From NCBI RefSeq assembly GCF_900102465.1, contig NZ_FNBW01000014.1, positions 84,819 to 148,818 on the forward strand: a DNA stretch of 64,000 bases. Reading direction: 5' to 3'. Every line of letters starts with the position of its first letter. Positions within the stretch are counted from its first letter, which is position 1. Positions 52,934-61,665 of the stretch are shown here, piece by piece. The DNA comes from Thalassobaculum litoreum DSM 18839 (lineage in GTDB: Bacteria; Pseudomonadota; Alphaproteobacteria; Thalassobaculales; Thalassobaculaceae). The position numbers and the translations under genes are program-made. A model generated the notes under the pieces. The model had not been told where the DNA came from and did no database searches. It saw only the letters and a list, made by a program, of their open reading frames with translations.

Positions 52934-55048
52934 ATGAGCAGGGATGTCTCGTCACTCATCAAGCCGGCGACGATCGCCGTTATTGGTGCGTCTGCCAAGA
53001 AGCGAGCTCAGGGTAACGCCGTTATCGACAATCTGCTGAGCCGGGAGTGCGAAAGCCGGATCATCCCGGTCCATCGCAGCGCCGAAACCATCCAGGGCCT
53101 GGTGACCGTCCCGGCCATCGAAGACCTGCCCGACAATGTTGACCTGGCCATCGCGTCGGTCCCTGCCGCTGCCGCCTTTGAAACGGCGCTGGCGCTTGAG
53201 TCACGCGGTGTGAAATCGGCGATCTTCTTCGCCTCCGGTTTCTCGCAAGAAGACGCGGACACGTTCCGATCCCTCGCCACCGAAAGCACCATGAATATCC
53301 AGGGGCCGAACTGCATGGGCCTGATCAACCTCAACGACGGGCTGTTCCTCTATCCGGCGACGACGTCGAGCAAGATCAGGGCAGGCAGGGTTGCCTTCAT
53401 CGCGCAGTCCGGATCGGCCGCTATCACGCTGATGAATTCCGCTGAGTTCGGCATCTCGAAGATCATCACCGTCGGCAGCGAGTTCCAGCTTACCGCCGCC
53501 GACTACATGAACTGGCTGGCAACGGACGACGACACGGCGGCAATCGGCATCGTACTGGAAGCGATCAAGGACGCGGACGCCTTTGCCCGCGCCGCCCGCC
53601 GGGTATTCGAGACCGGCAAGTCCCTCGTCGTCCTGAAGGTCGGAAACTCCGCGATCGGATCGGCCGCCACTCTCGCCCACACCGGGTCCATGACCAGCGA
53701 CGCGGACACGTACCGGCTATTCTTCGAGGCCAACGGCATCGCCACCGTTGCCGATTACGACGAGTTGAACGCAGCCCTCGAGATCCTGTCTCGCCATGGC
53801 CAAAGAGAAAACAGGGGCAGGCTCGCGATCGTCGGTATTTCAGGCGGGCAGACGGCACTCGCCTGCGATGTCGCTGTGACGGCTGGTGTCGAACTCGCAC
53901 ATTTCAGCGATGCCGTGGTCCGCCACATCGGTGAGGTTTCTCCCGGCACTCTGGCTCAGAACCCGATCGATTTCGGCTCTGTGACGGACGAGGCCGCCCG
54001 CGACATAGCCGGTTCAATCAAGGCCATTCTCAATGACGACGGCATCGATATGCTGGCCGTGATCCAGGATTGTCAGGCCGGACTGCACGAAAAGTCGCTC
54101 GAGTCCTACAGCACACCTATCGATGCTTATTGCCGGAGCGCCCGCGATGCGTCGAAACCGATCATCGCGATCTCAGCCACCTCGGAAGAAATCCACCCCG
54201 ACATCCGGCTGAAATTCGAAAGCCACGGCATTCCCATTGTCAGCGGACTGCGCGAGGGCATCGTTGGGGCAGGAACCATCTCACGCCCTCGCCCGCGGGC
54301 CAGGGCCGAGACCGCGGAAACGCCTGAAATGCTGGAGCGGAAGACCCGTATCCTGAGCCTGATCCACGGGGAACTGAAGAACGGCAGGTCCCAATTGACA
54401 TCGGAGAGCTGTCTGGAAATCCTGGCCGCCTACGGCATTCCGACGTCTTCGTCCCTTGTGGTCGCGAACGCCGCCGAGGCGGCCGAACGGATCGCCGATA
54501 TAGAGTTCCCGCTGGCCGTTAAGGTCGCATCCAGGCACATCGCTCATCGCTCGGAGCTCGGTGGCGTCATGCTTGGCGTGCGTGACATGGACGAGCTGTC
54601 GACGGCACTTTCCCGGATTGCGGAGAACGTCGCGGCCGCCGCCCCCAATGCCAAAATCGACGGCTACGAGCTGCAGCGGGAAGTTCGCGGCGATCTCGAG
54701 GCCGTGGCGGGTTTCGTCGCCTCGCCACCCTTCGGCGTCAAGGTCATGGTCGGGACCGGCGGGACGCTTGTCGAGCTGATTGACGATCTGGCCATGGGAC
54801 TTGCGCCGCTGACAGTGGCGGACGCGCAGGCGCTCATCGCCTCGACAAAACTCGGTAAGCGCATGAACGGCTATCGGAACCTCATCGCCCAAACCGATAC
54901 GCGACCGCTCGCCGAGCTGGTCTCCAACCTGTCGCTCTTAGCACGTGACCTTGGTGACCTGATCACCTCCTGCGACCTAAACCCGGTCATGATTCACGCT
55001 GGCTCAGGCGAAGTCGCCATTGTCGATGTGCTCATGACGTTGAAATGA
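52934..55048 (+). CDS. Acyl-CoA synthetase, NDP-forming (acetate-CoA ligase family)
   Basis: A 704-residue fused synthetase: CoA-binding domain (about 1-130, ATIAVIGASAKKRAQGN), succinyl-CoA ligase-like domains with a phosphohistidine loop SAATLAHTGSMT (about 245) and GISGGQTALACD (about 305), and an ATP-grasp part from about residue 460 (LAAYGIPTSSS, FPLAVKVASRHIAHRSELGG). Such enzymes activate short acyl or hydroxy/aromatic acids. ATG 52934 is chosen for the family start; the ribosome-binding site is weak (AGAAAAAG). The codon use is less GC-biased than in core genes. Confidence 0.9.
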   Translation: MSRDVSSLIKPATIAVIGASAKKRAQGNAVIDNLLSRECESRIIPVHRSAETIQGLVTVPAIEDLPDNVDLAIASVPAAAAFETALALESRGVKSAIFFASGFSQEDADTFRSLATESTMNIQGPNCMGLINLNDGLFLYPATTSSKIRAGRVAFIAQSGSAAITLMNSAEFGISKIITVGSEFQLTAADYMNWLATDDDTAAIGIVLEAIKDADAFARAARRVFETGKSLVVLKVGNSAIGSAATLAHTGSMTSDADTYRLFFEANGIATVADYDELNAALEILSRHGQRENRGRLAIVGISGGQTALACDVAVTAGVELAHFSDAVVRHIGEVSPGTLAQNPIDFGSVTDEAARDIAGSIKAILNDDGIDMLAVIQDCQAGLHEKSLESYSTPIDAYCRSARDASKPIIAISATSEEIHPDIRLKFESHGIPIVSGLREGIVGAGTISRPRPRARAETAETPEMLERKTRILSLIHGELKNGRSQLTSESCLEILAAYGIPTSSSLVVANAAEAAERIADIEFPLAVKVASRHIAHRSELGGVMLGVRDMDELSTALSRIAENVAAAAPNAKIDGYELQREVRGDLEAVAGFVASPPFGVKVMVGTGGTLVELIDDLAMGLAPLTVADAQALIASTKLGKRMNGYRNLIAQTDTRPLAELVSNLSLLARDLGDLITSCDLNPVMIHAGSGEVAIVDVLMTLK

Positions 55049-55062
55049 GGCAAGTGGAGGTT

Positions 55063-55097
55063 GGGGTTTCCGTACCATTTTCCCCGAAAGTATCGGT
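55063..55097 (+). repeat. Left 35-bp terminal inverted repeat
   Basis: Begins GGGGTTTCCGTACCATTT and is the exact reverse complement of 55428-55462. Confidence 0.9.
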
Positions 55098-55427
55098 AGG
55101 GGTTCCAAAGTATTTCAGCTGGTTAGCGGAAGCATCAGGAGCCCACCTTGATTATTTTTAATGAGTTAGAGATGAATCCTGTTTTCGCGGCCTCGTCAAA
55201 CCACATCGCCCCGGCGCGGATCGTCCGCAGGGGCAAAACCTGGCGGCATGGTACTCTCACGGTCGAGAGGCATCTTCGATTGCCTCAGTTTCCAGACGAC
55301 GTTGCCCTTGACCGCATATCGATGGGGCAAGAGGCGACATTGTCAGGCGGCTCCCGTAAGGTCTTGAAATGTCGCAACATCTATTTCGGCACCCACCGCT
55401 AACACATTGGAATTTCAAAGGTCTCTA

Positions 55428-55462
55428 ACCGATACTTTCGGGGAAAATGGTACGGAAACCCC
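55428..55462 (-). repeat. Right 35-bp terminal inverted repeat
   Basis: Ends AATGGTACGGAAACCCC; identical in inverted order to 55063-55097 over 35 bases. Confidence 0.9.
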
Positions 55463-55587
55463 TGGATCCGCTCGGCGTCGCGAACGTGGGATTCGATGGC
55501 CTCGGCCAGGGGCCTCAGTGCCGCCGCGACCGCGCCGATCCAGTTGGCCAGCGTGGAGACGTCGAGCGCCACACCCTCTCGGGCGAA
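55463..55587 (-). pseudogene. Fragment of an IS66-family transposase
   Basis: On the minus strand these about 125 bases read FAREGVALDVSTLANWIGAV and RPLAEAIESHVRDAERI, matching the central part of the IS66 TnpC transposase (FAREG..LD.STLA.WVG). It is cut at its downstream side by the 400-bp element and has no start, so it is a remnant. Confidence 0.7.
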
Positions 55588-55614
55588 GCTCGGGATTCCC
55601 GTACCAGCGCCTGC

Positions 55615-56412
55615 TCAGTGCCCTGCGAATGTCGGCCTGCGCTTCTCCATGAAGGCAGCCCGGCCTTCCTTGTAGTCGGCGCTGTTGAAGCAACGGTCCA
55701 CCATCTCCTGGATCGCGGCCGCGTCGATATCCGACGGCACCTTTACCAACTCGTCGATGGTCAACTTGGACGCCTCCATCGACAACGGCGCGTTCTGGGA
55801 GATCTCGGCGCACATCGCCCGGACCGTGTCCTCCAGCGCCTCGGGGGCGACAACGTCGTTGATCAGTCCCATCGCCAGCGCCTGTCCGGCGGAATAGCGA
55901 CGCGCAGTGAACAGGATTTCTTTCGCCTTGGATGGGCCAACAAGACCGACCAGCCGCAGCAGGTTGCCGGTGTCGTAGGCGATTCCCAGCCGGGCGGCAG
56001 GGATGCCAAAGGTCGAGCCCTCGGCGGCGATACGGATGTCTGCGGTCATAGCGATTCCCAGCCCGCCGCCCATGCAGAAGCCCTGGATCATCGCGATCAC
56101 CGGCTTACGCAGGTCGAGGATAAGCTGACGGGCGTCGCGCGAGATCCTCGCGTAACGGTCGGCGGCGTCGGCATCGGCGCGGTTCTTGTCGAACTGGGAA
56201 ATGTCCGCGCCGGCGGTGAATGCCTTGTCACCGGCGCCGGTCATCACCACCGAGCGCACCTCGGGGCTGTCGGCGAAAACCCTGAACGACCGTGCGATGC
56301 CCTCCCACATCTCCAGGGAGATCGCGTTGCGGCGCTCCGGCTGGTTGATGGTCAGCCAGCCGGTCGCGTCCCGGATCTCGGCCAGAATCTTATCGGTACC
56401 GGTGTCAACCAT
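55615..56412 (-). CDS. Crotonase superfamily protein (enoyl-CoA hydratase/isomerase-like)
   Basis: A 265-residue crotonase-fold enzyme for an acyl-CoA. The oxyanion-hole blocks are AFTAGADISQFD (about residue 64) and QGFCMGGGLGIAMTADIRIA (about 110). The two Glu that catalyse hydration in rat enoyl-CoA hydratase are replaced: Gly119 at the GGGxE site and Ala139 in FGIPAARLG. Hence a simple hydratase role is doubtful; isomerase, lyase or decarboxylase chemistry is possible. It follows the CoA-transferase gene with 15 bases between them. Confidence 0.85.
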   Translation of the reverse strand: MVDTGTDKILAEIRDATGWLTINQPERRNAISLEMWEGIARSFRVFADSPEVRSVVMTGAGDKAFTAGADISQFDKNRADADAADRYARISRDARQLILDLRKPVIAMIQGFCMGGGLGIAMTADIRIAAEGSTFGIPAARLGIAYDTGNLLRLVGLVGPSKAKEILFTARRYSAGQALAMGLINDVVAPEALEDTVRAMCAEISQNAPLSMEASKLTIDELVKVPSDIDAAAIQEMVDRCFNSADYKEGRAAFMEKRRPTFAGH

Positions 56413-56427
56413 GGCGTCTTCCTCTCT

Positions 56428-57606
56428 CTAAACCGTGCCGGAGGCGCGTAGTGCCTGGATCTCATCTTTGGAATAACCCGCCTGACGCAAGATCTCGTCC
56501 GTATGGGCGCCGATCGCTGGCGTTCCGCTTCGCATCCGGCTCGGCGTGCGGGACATCTTCACGGCCTGACCCACCACGCGGAGAGTCCTTCCGTCGGCCG
56601 CGGTCACCTCGGGATCCATGGCCAGGCTCTTGACCTGCGGATCGGCAAAGGTCTGGTCGATGGAATAGATCGGCCCCGCCGGCACCCCCGCCTCGGCCAA
56701 CACGTCGATCCAATGCTGCGTGCTCCGTGTTCGGGTGCGCGCCTCGATCTCGGCATTCAGACGGTCACGGTTCTCCAATCGGTCCTTCGGGTCGGCGAAG
56801 TCGGGATGATCGAACAGCGCGGGCGCGCCGATCGCGTCGCACATCCGCCGGTACAGGTTCTGCGCGGAGGCCTGGATGATGATCGCCCCGTCCTCGGTCC
56901 GGAATACCCCGGTCGGGATATGCACGGGGTGATTATTCCCGGCCTGCTGCGGCACCTCGCCCTTCATCAGGTAGCGCGCGGCCTGGAGATCCATCATGGC
57001 GATCTGCGCCTCAAGGAGCGACGTTCGGACCCACTGCCCCTTGCCCGACCGTTCGCGTTCGTAGAGGGCGATCATGATGCCCATGGCAAGATTGAAGCCG
57101 GCCGACAGATCGGCGATCGGGATGCCGACCCGTACCGGCCCCTGTCCCGGCAACCCGGTCACTGACATCAGCCCGCCCATTCCCTGGGCGATCTGGTCGA
57201 GGCCGGGGCGACCACTATAGGGACCCTCCTGGCCGAAGCCCGAAATGCTGCCGTAGACTAGGCGGGGATTGACCGCTGACAACGCGTCGTAGTCGATGCC
57301 GAGGCGGTGTTTCACGTCCGGGCGAAAGTTCTCGACGACGACATCGGCCTTCTCGACCAGCCGAAAAAACACTGCTCTGCCCTGATCGGATTTCAGGTTC
57401 AGGGTCAGACTGCGCTTGTTGCGGTGCAGATTCTGAAAATCGAACCCGCCCCGCTCTCCGCCGAGGGAATCCGTTCCGACCGACGGCGGGAGCTCGATCT
57501 TCACCACGTCGGCCCCCCAGTCCGCCAACTGGCGGACCGCGGTCGGCCCAGCCCTGGCGCGCGTCAGATCAAGCACGAACAGATCGATGAGGGGTTCGGT
57601 TGTCAT
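56428..57606 (-). CDS. Class III CoA-transferase (CaiB/BaiF family)
   Basis: A 392-residue enzyme that moves CoA between carboxylic acids. N-terminus FVLDLTRARAGPTAVRQLAD, the block DVVVENFRPDVKHRLGIDYD (about residue 92), GFGQEGPYSGRPGLDQIAQG (about 123) and the catalytic Asp in VGIPIADLSAGF (about 165). It would activate the imported acid to the CoA thioester, then handled by the crotonase. It is divergent from the GntR regulator, with a shared motif in between. Confidence 0.92.
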   Translation of the reverse strand: MTTEPLIDLFVLDLTRARAGPTAVRQLADWGADVVKIELPPSVGTDSLGGERGGFDFQNLHRNKRSLTLNLKSDQGRAVFFRLVEKADVVVENFRPDVKHRLGIDYDALSAVNPRLVYGSISGFGQEGPYSGRPGLDQIAQGMGGLMSVTGLPGQGPVRVGIPIADLSAGFNLAMGIMIALYERERSGKGQWVRTSLLEAQIAMMDLQAARYLMKGEVPQQAGNNHPVHIPTGVFRTEDGAIIIQASAQNLYRRMCDAIGAPALFDHPDFADPKDRLENRDRLNAEIEARTRTRSTQHWIDVLAEAGVPAGPIYSIDQTFADPQVKSLAMDPEVTAADGRTLRVVGQAVKMSRTPSRMRSGTPAIGAHTDEILRQAGYSKDEIQALRASGTV

Positions 57607-57680
57607 CGTTGAATTTCCTCCCTGGGCGTCGGGGCCGTTCGCGGCCGGCGGCCTTCACCACATCTCCGTGCCTCGACTCG

Positions 57681-57690
57681 TTTGGCATAC
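57681..57690. promoter_or_regulatory. Candidate GntR operator, first site
   Basis: TTTGGCATAC (reverse GTATGCCAAA) lies between the divergent CoA-transferase and GntR genes and equals a 10-base core present at 58531-58544. Confidence 0.5.
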
Positions 57691-57801
57691 AATTTTTAAC
57701 GACGTCAACTCACCTTCGCTATACTGCCGGGGTTGTACGTCCTATGACGATCCGCAGGGGCGGGTCCTGGATCGGGCCGCCGCATTTTGGAAGAGACATG
57801 C

Positions 57802-58524
57802 ATGGCGAACTCGGGATCGGAGCCACTGGTTCAAGCCGACAACGAAATCCGCGGCCATCTACCGGAGCCGCCCAATGACAATGATCTGGCCAGCCGGCTG
57901 CTGGTCAGTCAGGTGGCCTCGAAGCTGAGGGATATGATCATCCAGGATCACCTGAAGCCGGGCACGCGGATCCGTGAACGCCAGCTCTCGGAGCTCCTCA
58001 ACGTGTCGCGCACGCCTCTGCGCGAGGCGATTCGTATCCTGGTCAGCGAACGCCTGGTGCACAGCCTGCCAAACCGCGGCGCCGTCGTGGCGAGCCCGAA
58101 CATGCAGGAAGTCCGGCAACTCCTTGAGGTTCTCGGCACCCTGGAGGCGCTCGGCGGCCAGCTTGCGGCCGAGTTCGCCTCAAACGAGAGGATCGAGGAG
58201 ATCCTGGCCCTGCATCATGAGATGCTCTCGGCCTTCTACCGCAAGGACAAGCTGGCTTATTTCAAGCTCAACCAGGCAATCCACAAGAGCATCGTCGCGG
58301 CCGGCGGCAACGGGGTCCTGGTCGACACGCACGCGCAACTGAACGCCAGGCTCTATCGCATCCGCTACATCTCGAACCAGCGCGACGACCGCTGGCACGA
58401 GGCGGTGGCGCAACACGAGCAGATCGCCGACGCCCTCAAGGCGCGCGACGCGGCACGTTTGACCACCCTCATGCGCGATCACATCGGCCATACCTGGGTA
58501 AAGGTGAATTCCGTCGAAGCTTGA
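57802..58524 (+). CDS. GntR family regulator, FadR/FCD subfamily
   Basis: A 240-residue regulator. The winged helix (about residues 35-100) shows VASKLRDMIIQDHLKPGTRI, SELLNVSRTPLREAIRIL and the wing SLPNRGAVVASP. The C-terminal FCD domain (about 105-230) has His/Asn positions such as NQAIHKSIV and AQHEQIADAL for a metal-linked acid ligand. Family members regulate acid catabolism. ATG 57802 follows GGAAGAGA; a TTG at 57787 is unlikely. It sits between the CoA-transferase unit and the TctCBA unit. Confidence 0.9.
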   Translation: MANSGSEPLVQADNEIRGHLPEPPNDNDLASRLLVSQVASKLRDMIIQDHLKPGTRIRERQLSELLNVSRTPLREAIRILVSERLVHSLPNRGAVVASPNMQEVRQLLEVLGTLEALGGQLAAEFASNERIEEILALHHEMLSAFYRKDKLAYFKLNQAIHKSIVAAGGNGVLVDTHAQLNARLYRIRYISNQRDDRWHEAVAQHEQIADALKARDAARLTTLMRDHIGHTWVKVNSVEA

Positions 58525-58530
58525 TTGTCA

Positions 58531-58544
58531 TTTGGTATGCCAAA
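58531..58544. promoter_or_regulatory. Candidate GntR operator, second site
   Basis: TTTGGTATGCCAAA has perfect 5-base arms around TATG and lies 7 bases after the GntR stop, before the tctC-like gene. FCD-type regulators commonly bind such TGGTATxCCA motifs. Confidence 0.55.
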
Positions 58545-58653
58545 ATTCGTTGACGCTCCACCTGCCGCTCGACCACTATTCCTGAACAACCAACGAATGT
58601 GCGCGGCGATCTGACAGCCGACGCAGAAAAGAACTAAAAGGGAGGAAGCGAAA

Positions 58654-59631
58654 ATGGTGCGCTCTATCGGAACGCGCAGTTGCCTCGTTGCGGCAATGGC
58701 CGCCGGCCTCGGTCTGGCGACGGTCGGCCTGCCCGCCATGGCGCAGGACAAGCCCGCCATCGAGGTGGTGACCCATGCCGGCGCCGGCGGCGGTACCGAC
58801 GTCAACTCTCGGATGATGATGATCCGGGCCCGGCGCGAACTCGGGCAGGATATGGTGATCGTCAACAAGCGCGGCGGCGGCGGCGCGGCGTCGATGAACT
58901 ACTTCCTCACCCGCCCGGCCGACGGCAACACCATCCTGACTTTTACCGTCGGTCACGCCATCACCATGGCGATGGGCAAGACCAAGCTGACGGTCGACGA
59001 CATGGCGCCGATCGCACGCGGGACCAACGACCCGCAGATCCTGATGGTTAACTGCAAGACCTCGCCATACAAGACGCCGGACGATTTCGTCGCCGGCATG
59101 AATAATGGCGATGACATCAAGTTCGGCGGGACCCATACCGGCACCATCGACCACATCACGGTCTATCTCTGGGCTAAGCGGCTCGGCCAGCCGATGCCGA
59201 CCTACATTCCGTTCAAGGGCGGCGGGGAGCTCGCTACCCAGCTTGTCGCCGGCGCGGTGGACGTAGGCGTTCTGAATCTTTCGGAAGCCAGCGCTCCGAT
59301 TGAAGCGGGCGATATCTGCCCGCTCGTGATCCTGGCGGAAGAAGGCATGGAGCCCATCCCGGCGGCCAAGTCCTCCAAGGAACTGGGCATCGACCTCGTC
59401 CTGTCGACGACCCGCGGCTTTGTCACCCACTCGGGCGTCGATGAAGCGCGACGGGCCGAGCTTGAGACCGCGTTGTCCAAGGCAATGGATCACTCGCTCT
59501 ACCAAGCCTATCTGATGAACTCCGGCTTGGATACGACTTCGCCGCAATCTTCCGAACCCTGGGGTAAGCAGATTAAGGCAATGGTGGCTGAGTTCGGCCC
59601 AGCCCTGAAGGAAATGGGCCTGGTCCAATAA
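58654..59631 (+). CDS. Tripartite tricarboxylate transporter binding protein (TctC family)
   Basis: A 325-residue periplasmic binding protein. The signal peptide runs to about residue 30 (GLGLATVGLPAMAQD). Family blocks are HAGAGGGTDVNSRMMM (about residue 41), VNKRGGGGAASMNYFLTRP (about 70) and the later KFGGTHTGTID (about 155). Length is normal. It delivers a carboxylic acid to the TctAB membrane unit encoded directly downstream. ATG 58654 follows AGGGAGGAAGCG. Confidence 0.92.
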   Translation: MVRSIGTRSCLVAAMAAGLGLATVGLPAMAQDKPAIEVVTHAGAGGGTDVNSRMMMIRARRELGQDMVIVNKRGGGGAASMNYFLTRPADGNTILTFTVGHAITMAMGKTKLTVDDMAPIARGTNDPQILMVNCKTSPYKTPDDFVAGMNNGDDIKFGGTHTGTIDHITVYLWAKRLGQPMPTYIPFKGGGELATQLVAGAVDVGVLNLSEASAPIEAGDICPLVILAEEGMEPIPAAKSSKELGIDLVLSTTRGFVTHSGVDEARRAELETALSKAMDHSLYQAYLMNSGLDTTSPQSSEPWGKQIKAMVAEFGPALKEMGLVQ

Positions 59632-59665
59632 GAAGCCTCCCCTTGCTCTGACCTAGGAGAAGACG

Positions 59666-60154
59666 GTGCGCCCTGGCGGGCGCGCCGTCCGTCCGGCCAT
59701 GCGTACTCTCGTCCTCCCCGCCCTCATCATCGGCTTTTCCGTCGTCGTCATCTGGGCTTCGCTCCAGCTCGATCTGTCGCCGCCCATGATCGTCGGCGAA
59801 AGCATGCAGCCGCGCGTGTTCCCGATCGTGCTGATGATCATCAATATGGGACTCGCGGTGGCCCTGGCGCTGCAGTACCGCATCGCGCCACCGAAACAGA
59901 TCCGTCTCGAGGGGAGGTCCACCTGGGGCACGATCGCCCTGTTCGGCGTGTTCTTCGTGCTGACGGTCTATGTCGACATGATCATCGCCATCGCGGCGAC
60001 CGTGTTTCTGATGTGCCTCCTGTGGGGCGAGCGTCGGCTTCCGGTCGCGCTGGCCGTCTCGGTGCTCACTCCGACCACGGTGTTTCTCCTGTTCGACAAG
60101 GTCCTGCAGATCCGGTTCCCGCGGGGACTGTTCACCAACTGGTACTACGGATAG
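59666..60154 (+). CDS. Tripartite tricarboxylate transporter small permease (TctB family)
   Basis: A 162-residue membrane protein with four hydrophobic segments, as expected for TctB (ALIIGFSVVVIWASLQL, IVLMIINMGLAVALALQY, TIALFGVFFVLTVYVDMI and IAIAATVFLMCLLWG). The GTG start 59666 is preferred since AGGAGA lies six bases before it; ATG 59699 is a possible second choice. It lies between the binding protein and TctA genes. Confidence 0.85.
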   Translation: MRPGGRAVRPAMRTLVLPALIIGFSVVVIWASLQLDLSPPMIVGESMQPRVFPIVLMIINMGLAVALALQYRIAPPKQIRLEGRSTWGTIALFGVFFVLTVYVDMIIAIAATVFLMCLLWGERRLPVALAVSVLTPTTVFLLFDKVLQIRFPRGLFTNWYYG

Positions 60155-60164
60155 GCGGCGCGCG

Positions 60165-61655
60165 ATGTTGGATGCCCTGCTGGCCATGGGATCGGTCGTT
60201 TTCGACCCTTACCTGCTCCTGCTGATTTTTCTGACCACCATCGTCGGCGTGATCATCGGCGTACTCCCCGGTCTCGGGGCGACCACGGGCGCGGCGCTGC
60301 TGCTTCCGTTCACCCTGACCATGGCGCCGGTCCATGCGATTGCGGTGCTGGCGACCCTCTACGTCTCAGCGACCTTCGCCGGGTCGATCACCGCGATCCT
60401 GATCAATACGCCGGGAACGGCGGCCGCAGCCGCCACGACCTTCGACGGCTATCCGCTAGCCAAACGGGGCGAAGCCGGGCGGGCGCTCGGGATCGCCGTG
60501 GTTTCGAGCACGGTGGGCGGCGTGTTTTCCATCATCGTGCTCTGCATATGCGCCCCTCTGCTCGCACGCGTCGCATATGAATTCCGCCCGCCGGAATACT
60601 TCGCACTGGCGCTCTTTGGCCTGTCCATGCTGGCCTCGATCAGCGCCGGCGGCGCAGTGCGGAATGTGATCGGCGGCGTGTTCGGCGTTTGGCTGGCGAC
60701 TATCGGGGCGGAACCGACCACGGGAATCGAGCGGTTCATGTTCGGTAACTACGAACTCTACGAGGGCCTGTCGTTCGTCCCGGTCTTCATCGGCCTGTTC
60801 GCCATTTCCGAGCTGCTCGTTCAATCCAAACACCTGAACCGGGCCATCGTCGCGGTCCGCCTCAAGGCGGTGATGCTGCCCAGTCGTGAAGACTACCGCC
60901 GAATTTGGAAGACCGTGCTGCGGTCCTGCGGGATTGGCACCTTCATCGGCGTCCTGCCGGCGGAAGGGGCCACCGTCGCCTCGATGATCGGCTATGCCGA
61001 GGCTCGCCGCTGGTCGAAGAACAAGGAAGAGTTCGGCAACGGCTCCGTCGAGGGCATCGCCGGCGCCGAAGCCGCCAATAACGCGGCGACCGGCGGGGCC
61101 ATGGTTCCGACGATGGTGCTTGGCATTCCTGGCAGCGGTACGACGGCGGTCATCCTCGTCGGCCTGCTGGTGCACGGGCTGCGCCCTGGCCCCTACCTGT
61201 TCACCGAGCAGGTGGACACGGTCTATCAGATCTTCGGGGCGATGCTGATCGCCAACCTGATGTTCCTAGCAATGGGGCTTTACGCCGCCAAGCTGTTCGC
61301 GCGGATCTCGCTGGTACCGTCGAAGATCCTATGGCCGATGGTCTTCGCCCTTTCGGTGATCGGCGCCTATGCGCTGCACTCCTCGCTACTCGACGTCTGG
61401 GTGGCGCTGGTCTTCGGCGTGATCGGGTTCCTCGCGCGGCGGCACGGATTCGCCGTCGCGCCGATCGCTGTCGGCCTGATTCTCGGCGAGATGGTCGAGA
61501 CCAACCTGCAGAACTCGTTGAAGATGTTCGATGGCGACTGGTGGCTGATCTTCACTCAGCCGTTGGCGGCGATGTTCCTCTTCTTCGCCTTCCTCGGGTT
61601 GTTCGGCTCGGCGATCTTCGCCTGGCTGCGCGCCCGCCTGTGGTCCAGCGACTAA
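60165..61655 (+). CDS. Tripartite tricarboxylate transporter large permease (TctA family)
   Basis: A 496-residue membrane protein with about 11-12 hydrophobic segments. The signatures are GVLPGLGATTGAALLLPFT (about residue 32) and INTPGTAAAAATTFDGYPLA (about 83), then LPAEGATVASMIGYAEARR and ANNAATGGAMVPTMVLGIPG in the second half, the inverted repeat copy of the same motif. It would take up a carboxylic acid with a cation. It is 10 bases after tctB and 10 before the enolase-superfamily gene. Confidence 0.93.
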   Translation: MLDALLAMGSVVFDPYLLLLIFLTTIVGVIIGVLPGLGATTGAALLLPFTLTMAPVHAIAVLATLYVSATFAGSITAILINTPGTAAAAATTFDGYPLAKRGEAGRALGIAVVSSTVGGVFSIIVLCICAPLLARVAYEFRPPEYFALALFGLSMLASISAGGAVRNVIGGVFGVWLATIGAEPTTGIERFMFGNYELYEGLSFVPVFIGLFAISELLVQSKHLNRAIVAVRLKAVMLPSREDYRRIWKTVLRSCGIGTFIGVLPAEGATVASMIGYAEARRWSKNKEEFGNGSVEGIAGAEAANNAATGGAMVPTMVLGIPGSGTTAVILVGLLVHGLRPGPYLFTEQVDTVYQIFGAMLIANLMFLAMGLYAAKLFARISLVPSKILWPMVFALSVIGAYALHSSLLDVWVALVFGVIGFLARRHGFAVAPIAVGLILGEMVETNLQNSLKMFDGDWWLIFTQPLAAMFLFFAFLGLFGSAIFAWLRARLWSSD

Positions 61656-61665
61656 TCTGGAGAGA

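Larger units (their letters stand above)
55063..55462. mobile_element. Non-autonomous 400-bp element with Tn3-like inverted repeats
   Basis: A 400-bp stretch bounded by perfect 35-bp inverted repeats that begin GGGGTTTCCGTACC and, on the right copy, continue to GGTTAG at 38 bp. The GGGG start and a length near 38 bp recall Tn3-family ends, so it may be a Tn3-derived miniature element. Inside there is no transposase, only an 84-codon frame (55148-55402, starting MIIFNELEMN) that I cannot assign. The flanking 5-base sequences (AGGTT and TGGAT) do not match. Confidence 0.75.

Noticed and set aside
53635..53700. Frameshift or loss of the catalytic His in the acyl-CoA synthetase
   Set aside because: The LAHTGSMT loop keeps the His and the frame is continuous through all domains, so the gene is taken as intact.
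55148..55402. An 84-codon frame inside the 400-bp element as a gene
   Set aside because: No known domain and no ribosome-binding site; it may be chance coding inside a miniature element, so it is mentioned only within the element.
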